Assembly (NCBI GenBank): GCA_045636145.1
Contig: JAZTWV010000047.1
Span: 62,001-126,000, forward strand
Length of the DNA: 64,000 nucleotides
Direction of reading: 5' to 3'
DNA from: Flemingiibacterium sp045636145
GTDB lineage: Bacteria > Bacillota > Clostridia > Oscillospirales > CAG-272
The position numbers and the translations under genes were made by a program. This document shows positions 8,301-17,775 of this stretch, piece by piece (within the stretch, counting starts at the first letter, position 1; each line of letters starts with the position of its first letter). The notes beneath the pieces are model-generated. The model ran no database searches. It was not told the origin of the DNA and worked only from the letters and a program-made list of their open reading frames with translations.

Positions 8301-9215
8301 ATGTCATTTGCACAGGAAACCAAGGTCAGCCTTATCGCACATTCCGAGAGTGTGAAGCACGAGTGCTGCCGAAAGGCTGAGCTTTACGGTATACTGTACA
8401 CCGCAGGAATATTTTCCCGTGACCGTCTGAAGCTTGTTACCTCCTGCGAGGAGCTTGCGGAGCTTACGGTGAAAAAACTGCGGGATCAGTACCGTATTGA
8501 GGGTAATTTATATATAACGGAAAAAAAGAGCGGGGATGCGGATGAGCGCAGAAGCTGTAAAATAACCGTCCCCCAGAAAAAAGAGCTTTCAAGACTGTTT
8601 CACGGTCTTAAATATACAGAGGACGAGCCTGAACAGAATCTTAAAGAGGAGATGCTTAGGTGCGGTAACTGTCGGGCGGCGTTTTTGAGAGGCGTATTCT
8701 TATCCTCGGGTACGGTTACAGACCCGGGTAAGAGCTATCATCTGGAGCTTGACTTTACCTGTTCGCAAACAGCGGATAATATTCATAGCCTGCTTTCAGA
8801 GTGTGGTCTTGAACCAAAGCACACCTCCCGTAAGACTGAGCACGTGCTCTACTACAAGGACAGCGAGAGTATTGAAAGCTTTCTCGCGTTTATAGGAGCT
8901 ACGGGTGCCGCATTTACCATAATGAACAAGAAGATTGAGCGTGAGCTTCGAAGTGATGCCAACCGTCTTGCAAACAGTGAGCTTGCCAATATCGGCAAGA
9001 CTATTGCGGCGGCAGGGGATCAGCTTGCGGCTATAAATACGCTTAAGGCGGCAGGCGCACTGGAGCTCATGCCGGACGAGCTTAGGATAACCGCTTATCT
9101 GCGGCTGGAAAATGCGGATGCAACGCTGGCACAGCTTGCGGCACTGCATGATCCGCCCATAACCAAATCGGGTGTAAATCACCGTCTTAAGAGAATAATG
9201 GCATGGAAGCCGTGA
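8301..9215 (+). CDS. whiA: DNA-binding protein WhiA
   Basis: A 304-residue WhiA family protein, with an N-terminal degenerate LAGLIDADG homing-endonuclease-like domain and a C-terminal helix-turn-helix. Family landmarks include the start MSFAQETKVSLIAH, the RGVFLSSGTVTDPGKSYHLE block, and ANRLANSELANIGKTIAAAG near the HTH, ending with KSGVNHRLKRI. WhiA links sporulation or cell division with chromosome organisation, depending on species. I chose ATG 8301 because it matches the conserved N-terminus, although the ribosome site in front of it is weak (GAAAGC about 15 bases upstream). Confidence 0.93.
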   Translation: MSFAQETKVSLIAHSESVKHECCRKAELYGILYTAGIFSRDRLKLVTSCEELAELTVKKLRDQYRIEGNLYITEKKSGDADERRSCKITVPQKKELSRLFHGLKYTEDEPEQNLKEEMLRCGNCRAAFLRGVFLSSGTVTDPGKSYHLELDFTCSQTADNIHSLLSECGLEPKHTSRKTEHVLYYKDSESIESFLAFIGATGAAFTIMNKKIERELRSDANRLANSELANIGKTIAAAGDQLAAINTLKAAGALELMPDELRITAYLRLENADATLAQLAALHDPPITKSGVNHRLKRIMAWKP

Positions 9216-9226
9216 TGCGGCTTTTT
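9207..9226 (+). terminator. Short intrinsic terminator overlapping the whiA stop
   Basis: AAGCCG and CGGCTT form a six-pair stem around a TGATG loop, followed by TTTTT. The whiA TGA stop codon lies in the loop. The stem is short, so it may only partly separate whiA from dnaE, which begins 38 bases downstream. Confidence 0.55.
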
Positions 9227-9253
9227 GCCTTTTCAAAATAAAGGAAGAAGTAT

Positions 9254-12200
9254 ATGTCGGATTTTGTTCACCTCCATTTGCACAGTGAATATAGCCTGCT
9301 TGACGGAGCTTGCCGTATTGATGAAATACCAAGGCGCGCCAAGGAATGCGGTCACAGTGCCGCGGCTATTACCGACCACGGCGTTATGTACGGCGCTGTG
9401 GCGTTTTACAACGCCTGCAAAAAAGAGGGTATCAAGCCCATAATCGGATGCGAGGTGTATCTTGCCCGCCGCACGCGCTTTGACCGCGACCACGGTGAGG
9501 ACAGCGGGAGCTATCACCTTGTGCTTCTTTGCAAAAATGAAGTAGGCTACAAAAATCTCATTTCCATGGTCACAAGTGCCTTTGTGGAAGGCTTTTATTC
9601 AAAGCCGCGCATCGATATGGAACTCCTTCGCACACACTGTGAGGGTCTTATAGCGCTGTCAGCGTGTCTTGCAGGATATATTCCCCGTGCAATTGCCGAG
9701 GGCAATTATGAGGCGGCGGCAGAGCACGCAAGAGAAATGAAATCGCTTTTCGGGGAAGATTATTACCTTGAATTGCAGGATCACGGTCTTGCAGAGCAAA
9801 AGGCAGTAAACCGCGCTATAGTAAAGCTGTCTCACGAGCTTTCCATTCCCCTTGTGGCGACAAACGATGCCCACTATCTGCGCCGTGAGGATGCGGACAG
9901 TCAGGCAATACTTATGTGCATCCAGACGAACAATGTTATTACCGACGGACGCCCTATCGGCTTTGAAACGGACGAGTTTTACTATAAAACTACCCAGGAA
10001 ATGGAAGAGCTGTTCGGATATCTTGACAGCGAGGCACTTGGCAGTCCCATTGAAAATACCGCTAAAGTAGCGGATAAATGTAACTTCGACTTCGATTTTT
10101 CGAATATATATCTTCCGGCATTTACTCCGCCGGATGGAACTACATCTGATATATACCTAAGACAGCTTGCAAAGGACGGTCTCGAACGGCGCGTATCCGC
10201 CGGGCGTATAGTATACACGGACAAGCATCCTGAGAGTGAGTATCTTGAGCGGATCGAGTACGAGCTTGATGTGATAATACGCATGGGATATGCGGACTAT
10301 TTCTTAATAGTACAGGATTTTGTGGGATACGCCAAGAAAAACGGAATACCCGTAGGGCCGGGACGCGGCTCAGGTGCAGGAAGCCTTGTGGCGTTCCTTC
10401 TGGGAATCACCGACCTTGATCCCCTTCATTTTGAGCTTCTGTTTGAACGCTTTCTTAATCCCGAGCGTGTAAGCATGCCCGATTTCGATATTGATTTCTG
10501 CTACAACAGACGCGACGAGGTAATCGAATACGTCCGCCGTCGATATGGAAACGACCATGTGGCACAGATCATCACATTCGGTACTATGGCGGCTCGCGCG
10601 GTGGTGCGCGATGTGGGACGTGCGCTTGGAATGTCCTACGCTGACACAGATGCGGTTGCCAAAAATATTCCTCACGCTATGGATATGACCCTTGACGGTG
10701 CGCTTTCGGCAAGCAGGGAGCTTCGTGAGATGTACGAGGACTCCCCACAGGTAAAGCGACTTATAGATACCGCACGTGCCCTTGAGGGAATGCCGAGACA
10801 TTCTTCAACCCATGCGGCAGGTGTGGTTATCACCGACCGACCTGTCAGTGAATATGTTCCCCTTTCACTTAACGGCGATATTCCCGTAACACAGTTTGAC
10901 ATGGATACCGTGGCAAAGCTGGGACTTCTGAAATTTGATTTCCTTGCCCTTCGGTATCTTACCATAATATCCGATACCGAGAAGCAGATACGGGAGAGAG
11001 TGCCCGATTTTGATATTGAATCGGTGCCGCTTGACGATAAAAAGGCGTATGATCTCATATCCTCGGGAAATACCGACGGTATATTTCAGCTTGAATCCGG
11101 CGGTATGCGTCAAATGCTGACACAGCTTCGCCCCGACTGTATTGAGGATATTATCGCCGCAATCTCCCTTTACCGTCCCGGACCTATGGATTCTATACCG
11201 AAGTATATAGAAAACCGAAAAAACAGGGATAAGATAACCTACAAGACACCTTTGCTTGCTCCGATCCTTGATGTGACATACGGATGCATGGTTTATCAGG
11301 AACAGGTAATGCAGGTTTGCCGAAGCGTGGCAGGCTATTCTTACGGACGTGCGGATCTTGTGCGCCGCATGATGGCTAAGAAAAAAGCAGAGGAAATGGA
11401 AAAGGAACGTGCGGTGTTCGTTGAGGGTGCCGCCAAAAACGGTATTCCGTCACAAGATGCAAACGAGCTTTTTGACGAGATGTCGGGATTTGCTTCTTAT
11501 GCGTTCAACAAGAGCCATGCGGCGGCATATGCCATAATTTCCTACCGCACCGCATATCTTAAGAGCCATTATCCCTGCGAGTACCTTGCGGCTCTTATGA
11601 CATCGGTTATGGGAAATGCCGCAAAGACGGCGGAATATGTTGCGGAGTGCACGAGATACGGAATACGTATTCTTCCGCCGGATATAAATGAGTCCACCGC
11701 AGATTTCCGTGCCATAGTTAACGGAAAAGAGCGTTATATACGTTTTGGACTCTTAGCACTGAAAAATCTGGGAGTGGGCTTTATTGAGCGAATCGTTTCG
11801 GAGCGGCGCGGAAGTCCCTTTGCATCCTTTGAAGATTTTGTAGAGCGTATGTATGCAAAGGATATGAACAAGCGTCAGGCAGAGGCACTTATAAAGAGCG
11901 GCTCGTTTGACGGACTCGGCATATACAGAAGCCGTCTTCTTTTGTCATATGAGCGCATTATAGACCATTATCAGGAGCGCACCCGTGCCAATGTGGCAGG
12001 TCAGCTTGATATGTTTTCCATGGGGCTTTCTGAGGATAATGTGAAAAAAGATAGCTTTGTTTATCCCGATATTGAAGATCTGTCGCTAAGAGAAAAGCTG
12101 AAGCTTGAAAAAGAATGCTCCGGAATATATTTTTCGGGACATATGATCGAAGATTACTCACGCCATGTAGAAATGATATCTCCAACACCCATAAACGAGA

Positions 12201-12970
12201 TAATCGCCTCGTTTTCGGAGGATGAGGAGCGTGAGGCTTCATTTTCCGACAAACAGACGGTTACTCTTTGCGGTATTATAACCAGACGTCAGACAAAAAT
12301 GACCAAAAACGGTGCTCAGATGGCATTTATAAGCTTGGAGGATCGCTTCGGTGAGCTTGAAGTCATCGTATTTCCGAAAACCTTTGAGGCGGTGTCTCAT
12401 TTGCTTACAAATGAAGCGGCGGTCTGTGTTGTGGGACAGCTTTCTCTTCGCGACGATGAAGACCCAAAGGTGCTTGCCCAGAATGTGTTCAGACTTGACG
12501 ATAACGCCCATTTCAATGAATCTTCTAAGTCTCCCGGAACAGGTCATTCGAGAGTACAGCCGCCGAGGGAAACTGTGCGGCAGCCTGTGCCCGAGACACC
12601 TGCTAAAGCTGATATCGGTAAGCTTGACGGCATGAAATTTTATCATGTGAGCGGTGTTTCTGCACCGCCGGCGGCAGTGCCCATGTACGCACCTCCCACG
12701 GGGCGCACGGCACAGAGTGAATCGGTAAAAGTGCCGCAGCAGCCGAGCAAGGTATATCTGAGAGTTGAGCACACCGATGAGCGCGACAGGCTGTTTAAAA
12801 AAGCGGAGAATCTTGTTTATATCTTCTGCGACGGCACGGCAGAGGTGATTTTTTACGACAAGTCCACGTCAGAGTACAAGCGTCTTTCCGGAATAAAGCT
12901 TGCGGCATCTCCGTTTGTCCTTGCGGAGCTGAAAGCACTTCTCGGAGATGACAATGTGGTCATAAAATAA
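9254..12970 (+). CDS. dnaE: DNA polymerase III subunit alpha, DnaE type
   Basis: A 1238-residue replicative polymerase. The PHP domain starts at HLHLHSEYSLLDG (residues 5-17). The palm carries PDFDIDF at about 409-415, whose aspartates (about 412 and 414) correspond to the metal-binding pair of C-family polymerases. The tandem HhH and OB-fold (TLCGIITRRQTKMTKNG) follow near 1010-1090. It is some 80 residues longer than usual because of a proline-rich linker (about 1095-1165) before the small C-terminal domain. No 3'-5' exonuclease insertion is seen, so it is DnaE rather than PolC. Ribosome site AAAGGAAGAAG. Confidence 0.96.
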   Translation: MSDFVHLHLHSEYSLLDGACRIDEIPRRAKECGHSAAAITDHGVMYGAVAFYNACKKEGIKPIIGCEVYLARRTRFDRDHGEDSGSYHLVLLCKNEVGYKNLISMVTSAFVEGFYSKPRIDMELLRTHCEGLIALSACLAGYIPRAIAEGNYEAAAEHAREMKSLFGEDYYLELQDHGLAEQKAVNRAIVKLSHELSIPLVATNDAHYLRREDADSQAILMCIQTNNVITDGRPIGFETDEFYYKTTQEMEELFGYLDSEALGSPIENTAKVADKCNFDFDFSNIYLPAFTPPDGTTSDIYLRQLAKDGLERRVSAGRIVYTDKHPESEYLERIEYELDVIIRMGYADYFLIVQDFVGYAKKNGIPVGPGRGSGAGSLVAFLLGITDLDPLHFELLFERFLNPERVSMPDFDIDFCYNRRDEVIEYVRRRYGNDHVAQIITFGTMAARAVVRDVGRALGMSYADTDAVAKNIPHAMDMTLDGALSASRELREMYEDSPQVKRLIDTARALEGMPRHSSTHAAGVVITDRPVSEYVPLSLNGDIPVTQFDMDTVAKLGLLKFDFLALRYLTIISDTEKQIRERVPDFDIESVPLDDKKAYDLISSGNTDGIFQLESGGMRQMLTQLRPDCIEDIIAAISLYRPGPMDSIPKYIENRKNRDKITYKTPLLAPILDVTYGCMVYQEQVMQVCRSVAGYSYGRADLVRRMMAKKKAEEMEKERAVFVEGAAKNGIPSQDANELFDEMSGFASYAFNKSHAAAYAIISYRTAYLKSHYPCEYLAALMTSVMGNAAKTAEYVAECTRYGIRILPPDINESTADFRAIVNGKERYIRFGLLALKNLGVGFIERIVSERRGSPFASFEDFVERMYAKDMNKRQAEALIKSGSFDGLGIYRSRLLLSYERIIDHYQERTRANVAGQLDMFSMGLSEDNVKKDSFVYPDIEDLSLREKLKLEKECSGIYFSGHMIEDYSRHVEMISPTPINEIIASFSEDEEREASFSDKQTVTLCGIITRRQTKMTKNGAQMAFISLEDRFGELEVIVFPKTFEAVSHLLTNEAAVCVVGQLSLRDDEDPKVLAQNVFRLDDNAHFNESSKSPGTGHSRVQPPRETVRQPVPETPAKADIGKLDGMKFYHVSGVSAPPAAVPMYAPPTGRTAQSESVKVPQQPSKVYLRVEHTDERDRLFKKAENLVYIFCDGTAEVIFYDKSTSEYKRLSGIKLAASPFVLAELKALLGDDNVVIK

Positions 12971-12984
12971 GGGGGATTTCTGAA

Positions 12985-13659
12985 ATGTTCAAAAGAAACA
13001 GGGAAAAGAAGCCGAAGCTTACCTATGGAAAAATTTGCGGCATATCCAAAATAGCATCTCCGATACTTAAAGGGCTTTATTATGCGGCTATTGTTGCCGC
13101 GGTGCTTGTGGGCATAGTTGCTCTTATAATGCTTTTTGTAAATGTGCCTGTAGACGAGATGCTGCTCCCTCCTTATATGAGCGAGACGGACAGCGGATAT
13201 TCCATAGCTATCGGGAACGGCATACGCATTGATACACCGAAAGAGGACGTTACTCTAGGGGATATTAAAACCGTGGTTTATGCCGAACTCATGCTTTTTA
13301 CCGCTTCGCTTTGTATATTTGCACCTATATGCCTGTTTTTATCAAAGATTTCAAAGAATCTGGCATCAGGTGAGCTTTACCACATGAAAAACGGCAGATA
13401 TATGATGTATGTGGGCATTACCGTTGCGGTAGGGTACAGCTTTGTCAGTGTAGTCAGAGATTTTTACAACTACCTGCTTGTAAAGACATATACCCCTGTG
13501 CCTGAAGCGGTGCATCTTTCTCTTCGTCCCGAACTTGGTGGTATTTTTGCAGGACTTGTTATCATAATCATAGCGTTGGTATATTCTGCCGCCTGTGAGA
13601 GACATTTGCTTGATGAGAGTATCCCCGAAAAAGGCAGTACCGATATTACAAGTGTATAA
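12985..13659 (+). CDS. Membrane protein, DUF2975-like
   Basis: A 224-residue protein with about four membrane segments (near 28-53, 91-117, 134-156 and 178-203) and a basic, Lys/Arg-rich N-terminus. An extracytoplasmic stretch of about 45 residues follows the first segment. The second half (ISKNLASGELYHMKN... then a membrane segment, then ACERHLLDE) resembles DUF2975 proteins, small clostridial membrane proteins of unknown role. That family link is my reading of the pattern, not a search result. It starts 14 bases after dnaE with ribosome site AAGGGGG. No function can be given. Confidence 0.6.
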   Translation: MFKRNREKKPKLTYGKICGISKIASPILKGLYYAAIVAAVLVGIVALIMLFVNVPVDEMLLPPYMSETDSGYSIAIGNGIRIDTPKEDVTLGDIKTVVYAELMLFTASLCIFAPICLFLSKISKNLASGELYHMKNGRYMMYVGITVAVGYSFVSVVRDFYNYLLVKTYTPVPEAVHLSLRPELGGIFAGLVIIIIALVYSAACERHLLDESIPEKGSTDITSV

Positions 13660-13703
13660 TCTGTTTTAGTGAAGCTTTGATATGTCCCCGCTTTAAAAAT
13701 AAA

Positions 13704-13722
13704 TGCATTTTGACAAAATGCA
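13704..13722. repeat. Perfect small hairpin in the 129-base gap before the PBP gene
   Basis: TGCATTTT and AAAATGCA flank a three-base loop (GAC). No T-run follows on the + strand, so a terminator is not supported. The rest of this gap shows only the GGAAAGGA ribosome site of the next gene; I see no convincing -10/-35 pair. Confidence 0.4.
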
Positions 13723-13788
13723 GAGAACAAATTCGCGGTTTGTGCGTCTAATGAACTATACCGCTGTATCTCGGAAAGGAATGGGAAA

Positions 13789-16512
13789 TTGAACAGTAAT
13801 AAGCGAAATCAAAATCCGCAGAAAAAGGTTAATTGGTCACGTGAGGTGGCAGGCTCCGGCAAGTTTGCCGGAAAGGTAGTCGGAAAAATATTTTCCTACA
13901 TTTTTAATATTCTTCTGACTCTGCTGCTTGTCTGCTTTATTACGGGCATTATTGTGGCTACCGTATTTGCGGTGTATGTGAAAAATCATATAGACCCTGA
14001 GATAGATCCGGCGATTTTTAGGATGAATTCCAGCCAGACCACCAAGATATTCTATATGGATTATACCGACCGTGAAAACCGCATCGGTACAATGGTGGAA
14101 ATAAAGGACGAACAGCTTTACGGCTCGGAAAACAGTGTGTGGGTATCCTACACGCAGATACCGGAAAATCTTGTAAACGCCTTTGTTGCCATAGAGGACC
14201 ACCGTTTCTGGAGTCATAACGGTATTGACTGGATAAGAACTGCCGGAGCGGTGCTCAACTACTTTATCCCCTTTGAAAAGGATCAGGGCGGCGGTTCTAC
14301 CATAACTCAGCAAACTATTAAAAATCTTACCGAGGATAAGGACTATACCCCTCAGCGTAAGATTCAGGAGATACTCCGCGCTATAAATCTTGAAAAAAAG
14401 CTTGACAAAACTGAAATACTTGAGCTTTATCTTAACAACATCTACCTGTCACAGAACTGCTACGGAGTGCAGGCGGCGGCGTATACTTACTTCAATAAGG
14501 ATGTCAGTGAACTGACTCTTGTTGAATGTGCGTCTATTGCATCAATCACAAATTCTCCCACAAGATTTGACCCGGTTCAGAATCCGGATGAGCATATCGG
14601 GCGTCGTAATCTCATTCTCAAGCGTATGTACGAGCTTGGATATATAACCGAGACCGAGTATAATCAAGGGACTGTGGCTGAATTGATTCTTGACTATCAG
14701 GGAAGAGCTAAGGATGCTTCGATCATTTCTAACTCATGGTATACGGACCAGGTTATGGTTGAGGTTGCAAATGCGCTTTGCGAGGAAAAAGGCTATAGCC
14801 TTGAAATGGCGTACAACCTTATATACACCGGCGGATTGCAGATAATCACGCTTCAGGACCCTGAAGTTCAGGCAACACTTGAAGCTATATATGCAAACGA
14901 ATCAAGCTTCCCCAGAACAAATAATGCGGTACAGCCGGAGTCTTCGGGTGTGGTAATCGACCCTGCCACGGGCGACGTGCTGGGACTTGTAGGCGGGCGC
15001 GGTCAAAAGGACGCGAACCTTCTTCTTAACAAGGCGACGCAGACTACACGTTCTCCCGGTTCATCAATTAAACCCCTTTCAATCTATGCGCCCGCACTTG
15101 AATACGGTCTTCTTGGTTACGGAAGCGTATATGACGATGTGCCGGTCATATTCAACTATGCAGACGATGATGTTGATAAGCTGAATCCCTCTGCATGGCC
15201 GAAGAACCTGCCTGAGGTGTACGGCGGTCTTACAACCGTAAACGATGCGGTAACACGCTCGGTCAATACGATTGCGGTACGAATATTACAGGATCTTACC
15301 ACAGATGTGTCCTTTGATTTTGTAAAAAACAAGCTTCAGATGAAGAGCTATATTGAGTACGCCACCCTTTCCGGCGGAATGTCTATAACCGACAAGGACG
15401 TTTCGGCTTTGGCACTTGGCGGCATGAACTATGGTGTTACCAATCTTGAAATTACGGCGGCGTATCAGATATTTGCCAACGGCGGTGTGTACAACAAACC
15501 TCGTACATGGCTGAGAGTTCTTGATGCCGAGGGAGAGGTGCTCCTTGAAAATGAGCCTGAGAGCTATGTTGTAATAAGCGAGCAGACCGCGTCTATTATG
15601 ACAAAGATGCTCCAGAATGTAGTCAGCCGCGGTACGGCTACCGCAGTCACACTTGACAATACCGTGAACTGCGCCGGAAAGACCGGTACTACCTCAAATG
15701 ACGTTGACCGTTGGTTTATCGGCTATACGCCGTACTATGTATGCGGCATATGGTTTGGATACGATATTCCTCAGTCTCTCGGTACGCTTGCATGGAGTCC
15801 CTGTACCGTTGCTTGGGATAAAATAATGATACAGCTTCACCACAAGTATATAAACAGCGGAACTCCCCTTAAAACCTTCGAGCTTGCGGACGGTATCGTT
15901 ACCGCAAACTACTGCAAGGATTCCGGTAAGCTTATGAGCGCGGCGTGCTACGCCGACCCAAGAGGAAACCGCGCGGAATCCGGCTATTTCACGGCGGCGA
16001 CTGTTCCAACAGAGTACTGTGACCGTCATATTATGGTTCCCTATGACACTGTGACGGGAGCTGTAGCCTGTGAAAAATGTCCGCCTGAGAATGTTAAGAA
16101 CGTAGGTCTTATCAAAGTTGACAGAGTATTCCCTATGAACGTGAAGGTTACTGATACTCAGTACACTTACCGCGAGATTCACGAGGAAACCGCGTTGTCT
16201 GACAACTTTAGCGTTCCGTTCTATATAGGACTTTACGGCGAGGGTGAATACCCAGGATTTACCGACACACAAAAGCGCTATTACAACAGTGCTTGTTATG
16301 AGCACTATTCTCTGCCTGATCCCGAGCCTGAACCTGAGCCTGTTCCGGAGGATACGGATACAGGCGACGATACAGGGGATGACTCCGATTTTACGGAGAG
16401 CGGAGATGACAGCAAAGACACTTCGTATGATATTTCAGAGGAGGAAACCGAGGATACAGAGGAAGATGCCTCTTCTGATGACTCGGAATCCGATGAAAAT
16501 TACGAGGAATAA
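13789..16512 (+). CDS. Class A penicillin-binding protein (PBP1A family)
   Basis: A bifunctional peptidoglycan glycosyltransferase/transpeptidase of 907 residues, anchored by one N-terminal membrane segment (about 35-65). The GT51 domain shows EDHRFWSHNGIDW, GGSTITQQTIKNL and RKIQEILRAINLEKK. The transpeptidase domain has the SxxK motif SSIKP (Ser about 425), SVN (about 491) and KTGTT (about 631). The C-terminal 60 or so residues are almost all Asp, Glu, Ser, Thr and Pro. The start is TTG, with GGAAAGGA upstream. It is monocistronic up to the terminator at 16535. Confidence 0.94.
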   Translation: MNSNKRNQNPQKKVNWSREVAGSGKFAGKVVGKIFSYIFNILLTLLLVCFITGIIVATVFAVYVKNHIDPEIDPAIFRMNSSQTTKIFYMDYTDRENRIGTMVEIKDEQLYGSENSVWVSYTQIPENLVNAFVAIEDHRFWSHNGIDWIRTAGAVLNYFIPFEKDQGGGSTITQQTIKNLTEDKDYTPQRKIQEILRAINLEKKLDKTEILELYLNNIYLSQNCYGVQAAAYTYFNKDVSELTLVECASIASITNSPTRFDPVQNPDEHIGRRNLILKRMYELGYITETEYNQGTVAELILDYQGRAKDASIISNSWYTDQVMVEVANALCEEKGYSLEMAYNLIYTGGLQIITLQDPEVQATLEAIYANESSFPRTNNAVQPESSGVVIDPATGDVLGLVGGRGQKDANLLLNKATQTTRSPGSSIKPLSIYAPALEYGLLGYGSVYDDVPVIFNYADDDVDKLNPSAWPKNLPEVYGGLTTVNDAVTRSVNTIAVRILQDLTTDVSFDFVKNKLQMKSYIEYATLSGGMSITDKDVSALALGGMNYGVTNLEITAAYQIFANGGVYNKPRTWLRVLDAEGEVLLENEPESYVVISEQTASIMTKMLQNVVSRGTATAVTLDNTVNCAGKTGTTSNDVDRWFIGYTPYYVCGIWFGYDIPQSLGTLAWSPCTVAWDKIMIQLHHKYINSGTPLKTFELADGIVTANYCKDSGKLMSAACYADPRGNRAESGYFTAATVPTEYCDRHIMVPYDTVTGAVACEKCPPENVKNVGLIKVDRVFPMNVKVTDTQYTYREIHEETALSDNFSVPFYIGLYGEGEYPGFTDTQKRYYNSACYEHYSLPDPEPEPEPVPEDTDTGDDTGDDSDFTESGDDSKDTSYDISEEETEDTEEDASSDDSESDENYEE

Positions 16513-16534
16513 TCCTGTATACGAATTAAACAAG

Positions 16535-16568
16535 AAATCACCTCATACATTTGTGTGAGGTGATTTTT
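16535..16568 (+). terminator. Terminator hairpin that includes the tspO ribosome-binding site
   Basis: AAATCACCTCATAC (16535-16548) pairs over 14 positions, with one G-U pair, with 16553-16566; the loop is ATTT and a T-run follows to 16568. It lies 23 bases after the PBP stop. The right arm contains GAGGTGA (16557-16563), the ribosome site of the next gene, whose ATG is at 16569. Confidence 0.8.
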
Positions 16569-17099
16569 ATGGCATTTTTTAAAAAGACAAAGCACAAATT
16601 ATCCTGCGTTGTCAGATCAGAGCTGTGCCGCATGGATTTTCGCTGTATTATTGCCGGGGCGGTAATAATTTTACTTTGCGGCTTTCTCAGCGCCCTTGCC
16701 GGAGGGTCAACAGACAGCTACCGTGAGCTTATAAAACCCAAATGTGCGCCGCCGGCGTTTCTTTTTCCGATAGTCTGGACAGTTTTATACATACTTATAG
16801 GTGGGGCGGCAGGTGCTGTGGCGTGTGTATGTGACCGCTCCTTGGAATCTGATAAACTTAAGGGACTTTTATTCTTTGTTATCATGATGGTGTTCAATTT
16901 TATATGGTCTCCGCTGTTTTTTGGAGCGGGAGCATTTTTTGCGGCGTTTGTTGCTATTATCATGATGATAATTCTTACCTTTTTCATAATTTGCTTTTTC
17001 GGGAGGATATATAAGAGTGCCGCCGCGGTAATGGTGCTGTATCTCATTTGGCTTTTTTATGCCGCATATCTGAATCTTGCAATAATTATTCTAAGTTAG
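16569..17099 (+). CDS. tspO: TspO/MBR (CrtK) family membrane protein
   Basis: A 176-residue protein with five predicted membrane segments. TspO signatures are PPAFLFPIVWTVLYILIGGA (loop 1 and helix 2), FNFIWSPLFFGAG (helix 3) and YLIWLFYAAYLNL (helix 5). The family binds tetrapyrroles and other hydrophobic ligands; the role in anaerobic Firmicutes is not settled. A longer frame reaches GTG 16551, but ATG 16569 has a clear GAGGTGA site five bases upstream. That site sits in the right arm of a terminator hairpin, so translation may depend on hairpin opening. The ~25 residues before the first helix are Lys/Arg/Cys-rich. Confidence 0.9.
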   Translation: MAFFKKTKHKLSCVVRSELCRMDFRCIIAGAVIILLCGFLSALAGGSTDSYRELIKPKCAPPAFLFPIVWTVLYILIGGAAGAVACVCDRSLESDKLKGLLFFVIMMVFNFIWSPLFFGAGAFFAAFVAIIMMIILTFFIICFFGRIYKSAAAVMVLYLIWLFYAAYLNLAIIILS

Positions 17100-17128
17100 A
17101 GCAGTATGTAAAAAATGTGTTGTTTCTA

Positions 17129-17157
17129 TTGACAAAATAAGCAAACAGTAGTATAAT
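17129..17157 (+). promoter_or_regulatory. Consensus sigma-A promoter
   Basis: TTGACA (17129-17134), a 17-base spacer and TATAAT (17152-17157): both hexamers are perfect. It lies 84 bases upstream of the DUF4430-like lipoprotein start and implies strong constitutive transcription with an untranslated leader of about 75 bases. Confidence 0.88.
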
Positions 17158-17240
17158 ATACACATAAGGCAGACACGCAAAGCTGCCAAAATTCGCAGTG
17201 TGATCTCACGCTGTTATCAAAATTCAGGAGGAATACCAAA

Positions 17241-17669
17241 ATGAAAATTTCACGCATTCTCGCACTTGCACTTGCAGGTATCATGCTTATTTTTACTCTT
17301 GCTTCCTGCAGCGCGGCTGCACAGCCTATCACCGTTACCGTTAAGATCACTCCTGACGTGAATGATCCGGACTCCACTATCCTTGATATGGCCGTTGAGC
17401 TTCAGAGCAACAACCCCACGGTGCTTGATGCATTTATCGAGGGATGCACCATCGCTGAGTTTGACTTTACTCTTGATGCCGCAGGCGAATCTGTAGTTGA
17501 TATTGACGAGTACAAGGATTACACCGATGCTGAGACCAACACCACCTACTATTGGTACTACACCGTAAACGGTGTTGAGCCCGAATCCGGCAAGGCGTAT
17601 GACAACGCTGTTGCAGACGGCGATGTTATCGAGTACATCTACACTTCGTTTGTACCCGAAACCAACTGA
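17241..17669 (+). CDS. Small lipoprotein with DUF4430 (transcobalamin-like C-terminal) domain
   Basis: A 142-residue exported protein. Residues 1-23 form a signal peptide ending in a lipobox (LASC, Cys23), so it is probably lipid-anchored outside the membrane. The mature part resembles DUF4430: an N-terminal beta region, then TTYYWYYTVNGVEPESGKAY and DGDVIEYIYTSF at the C-terminus. This domain is common in surface proteins of gut Firmicutes and is related to the C-terminal domain of transcobalamin; ligand binding is possible but unproven. It has a perfect promoter, an AGGAGG ribosome site and its own terminator, so it is a single, probably well-expressed unit. Confidence 0.82.
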   Translation: MKISRILALALAGIMLIFTLASCSAAAQPITVTVKITPDVNDPDSTILDMAVELQSNNPTVLDAFIEGCTIAEFDFTLDAAGESVVDIDEYKDYTDAETNTTYYWYYTVNGVEPESGKAYDNAVADGDVIEYIYTSFVPETN

Positions 17670-17674
17670 TAAGT

Positions 17675-17703
17675 AAAAAACACGGCTTATGCCGTGTTTT
17701 TTT
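17675..17703 (+). terminator. Intrinsic terminator after the DUF4430 lipoprotein
   Basis: AAAAAACACGGC and its complement form a 12-pair stem around TTAT, with an overlapping run of T residues. Confidence 0.88.
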
Positions 17704-17775
17704 ATGCGTTTGTGTAATAAATACCGTGTCTTCAAAATATAATGTAACAGCTTGATAAAACACAGGAGGGCTGTT

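Noticed and set aside
17738..17743. Promoter for the DUF4830-like gene
   Set aside because: A TATAAT is present, but no -35 with more than two or three matching bases lies at 16-18 bases, so it is not listed as a feature.
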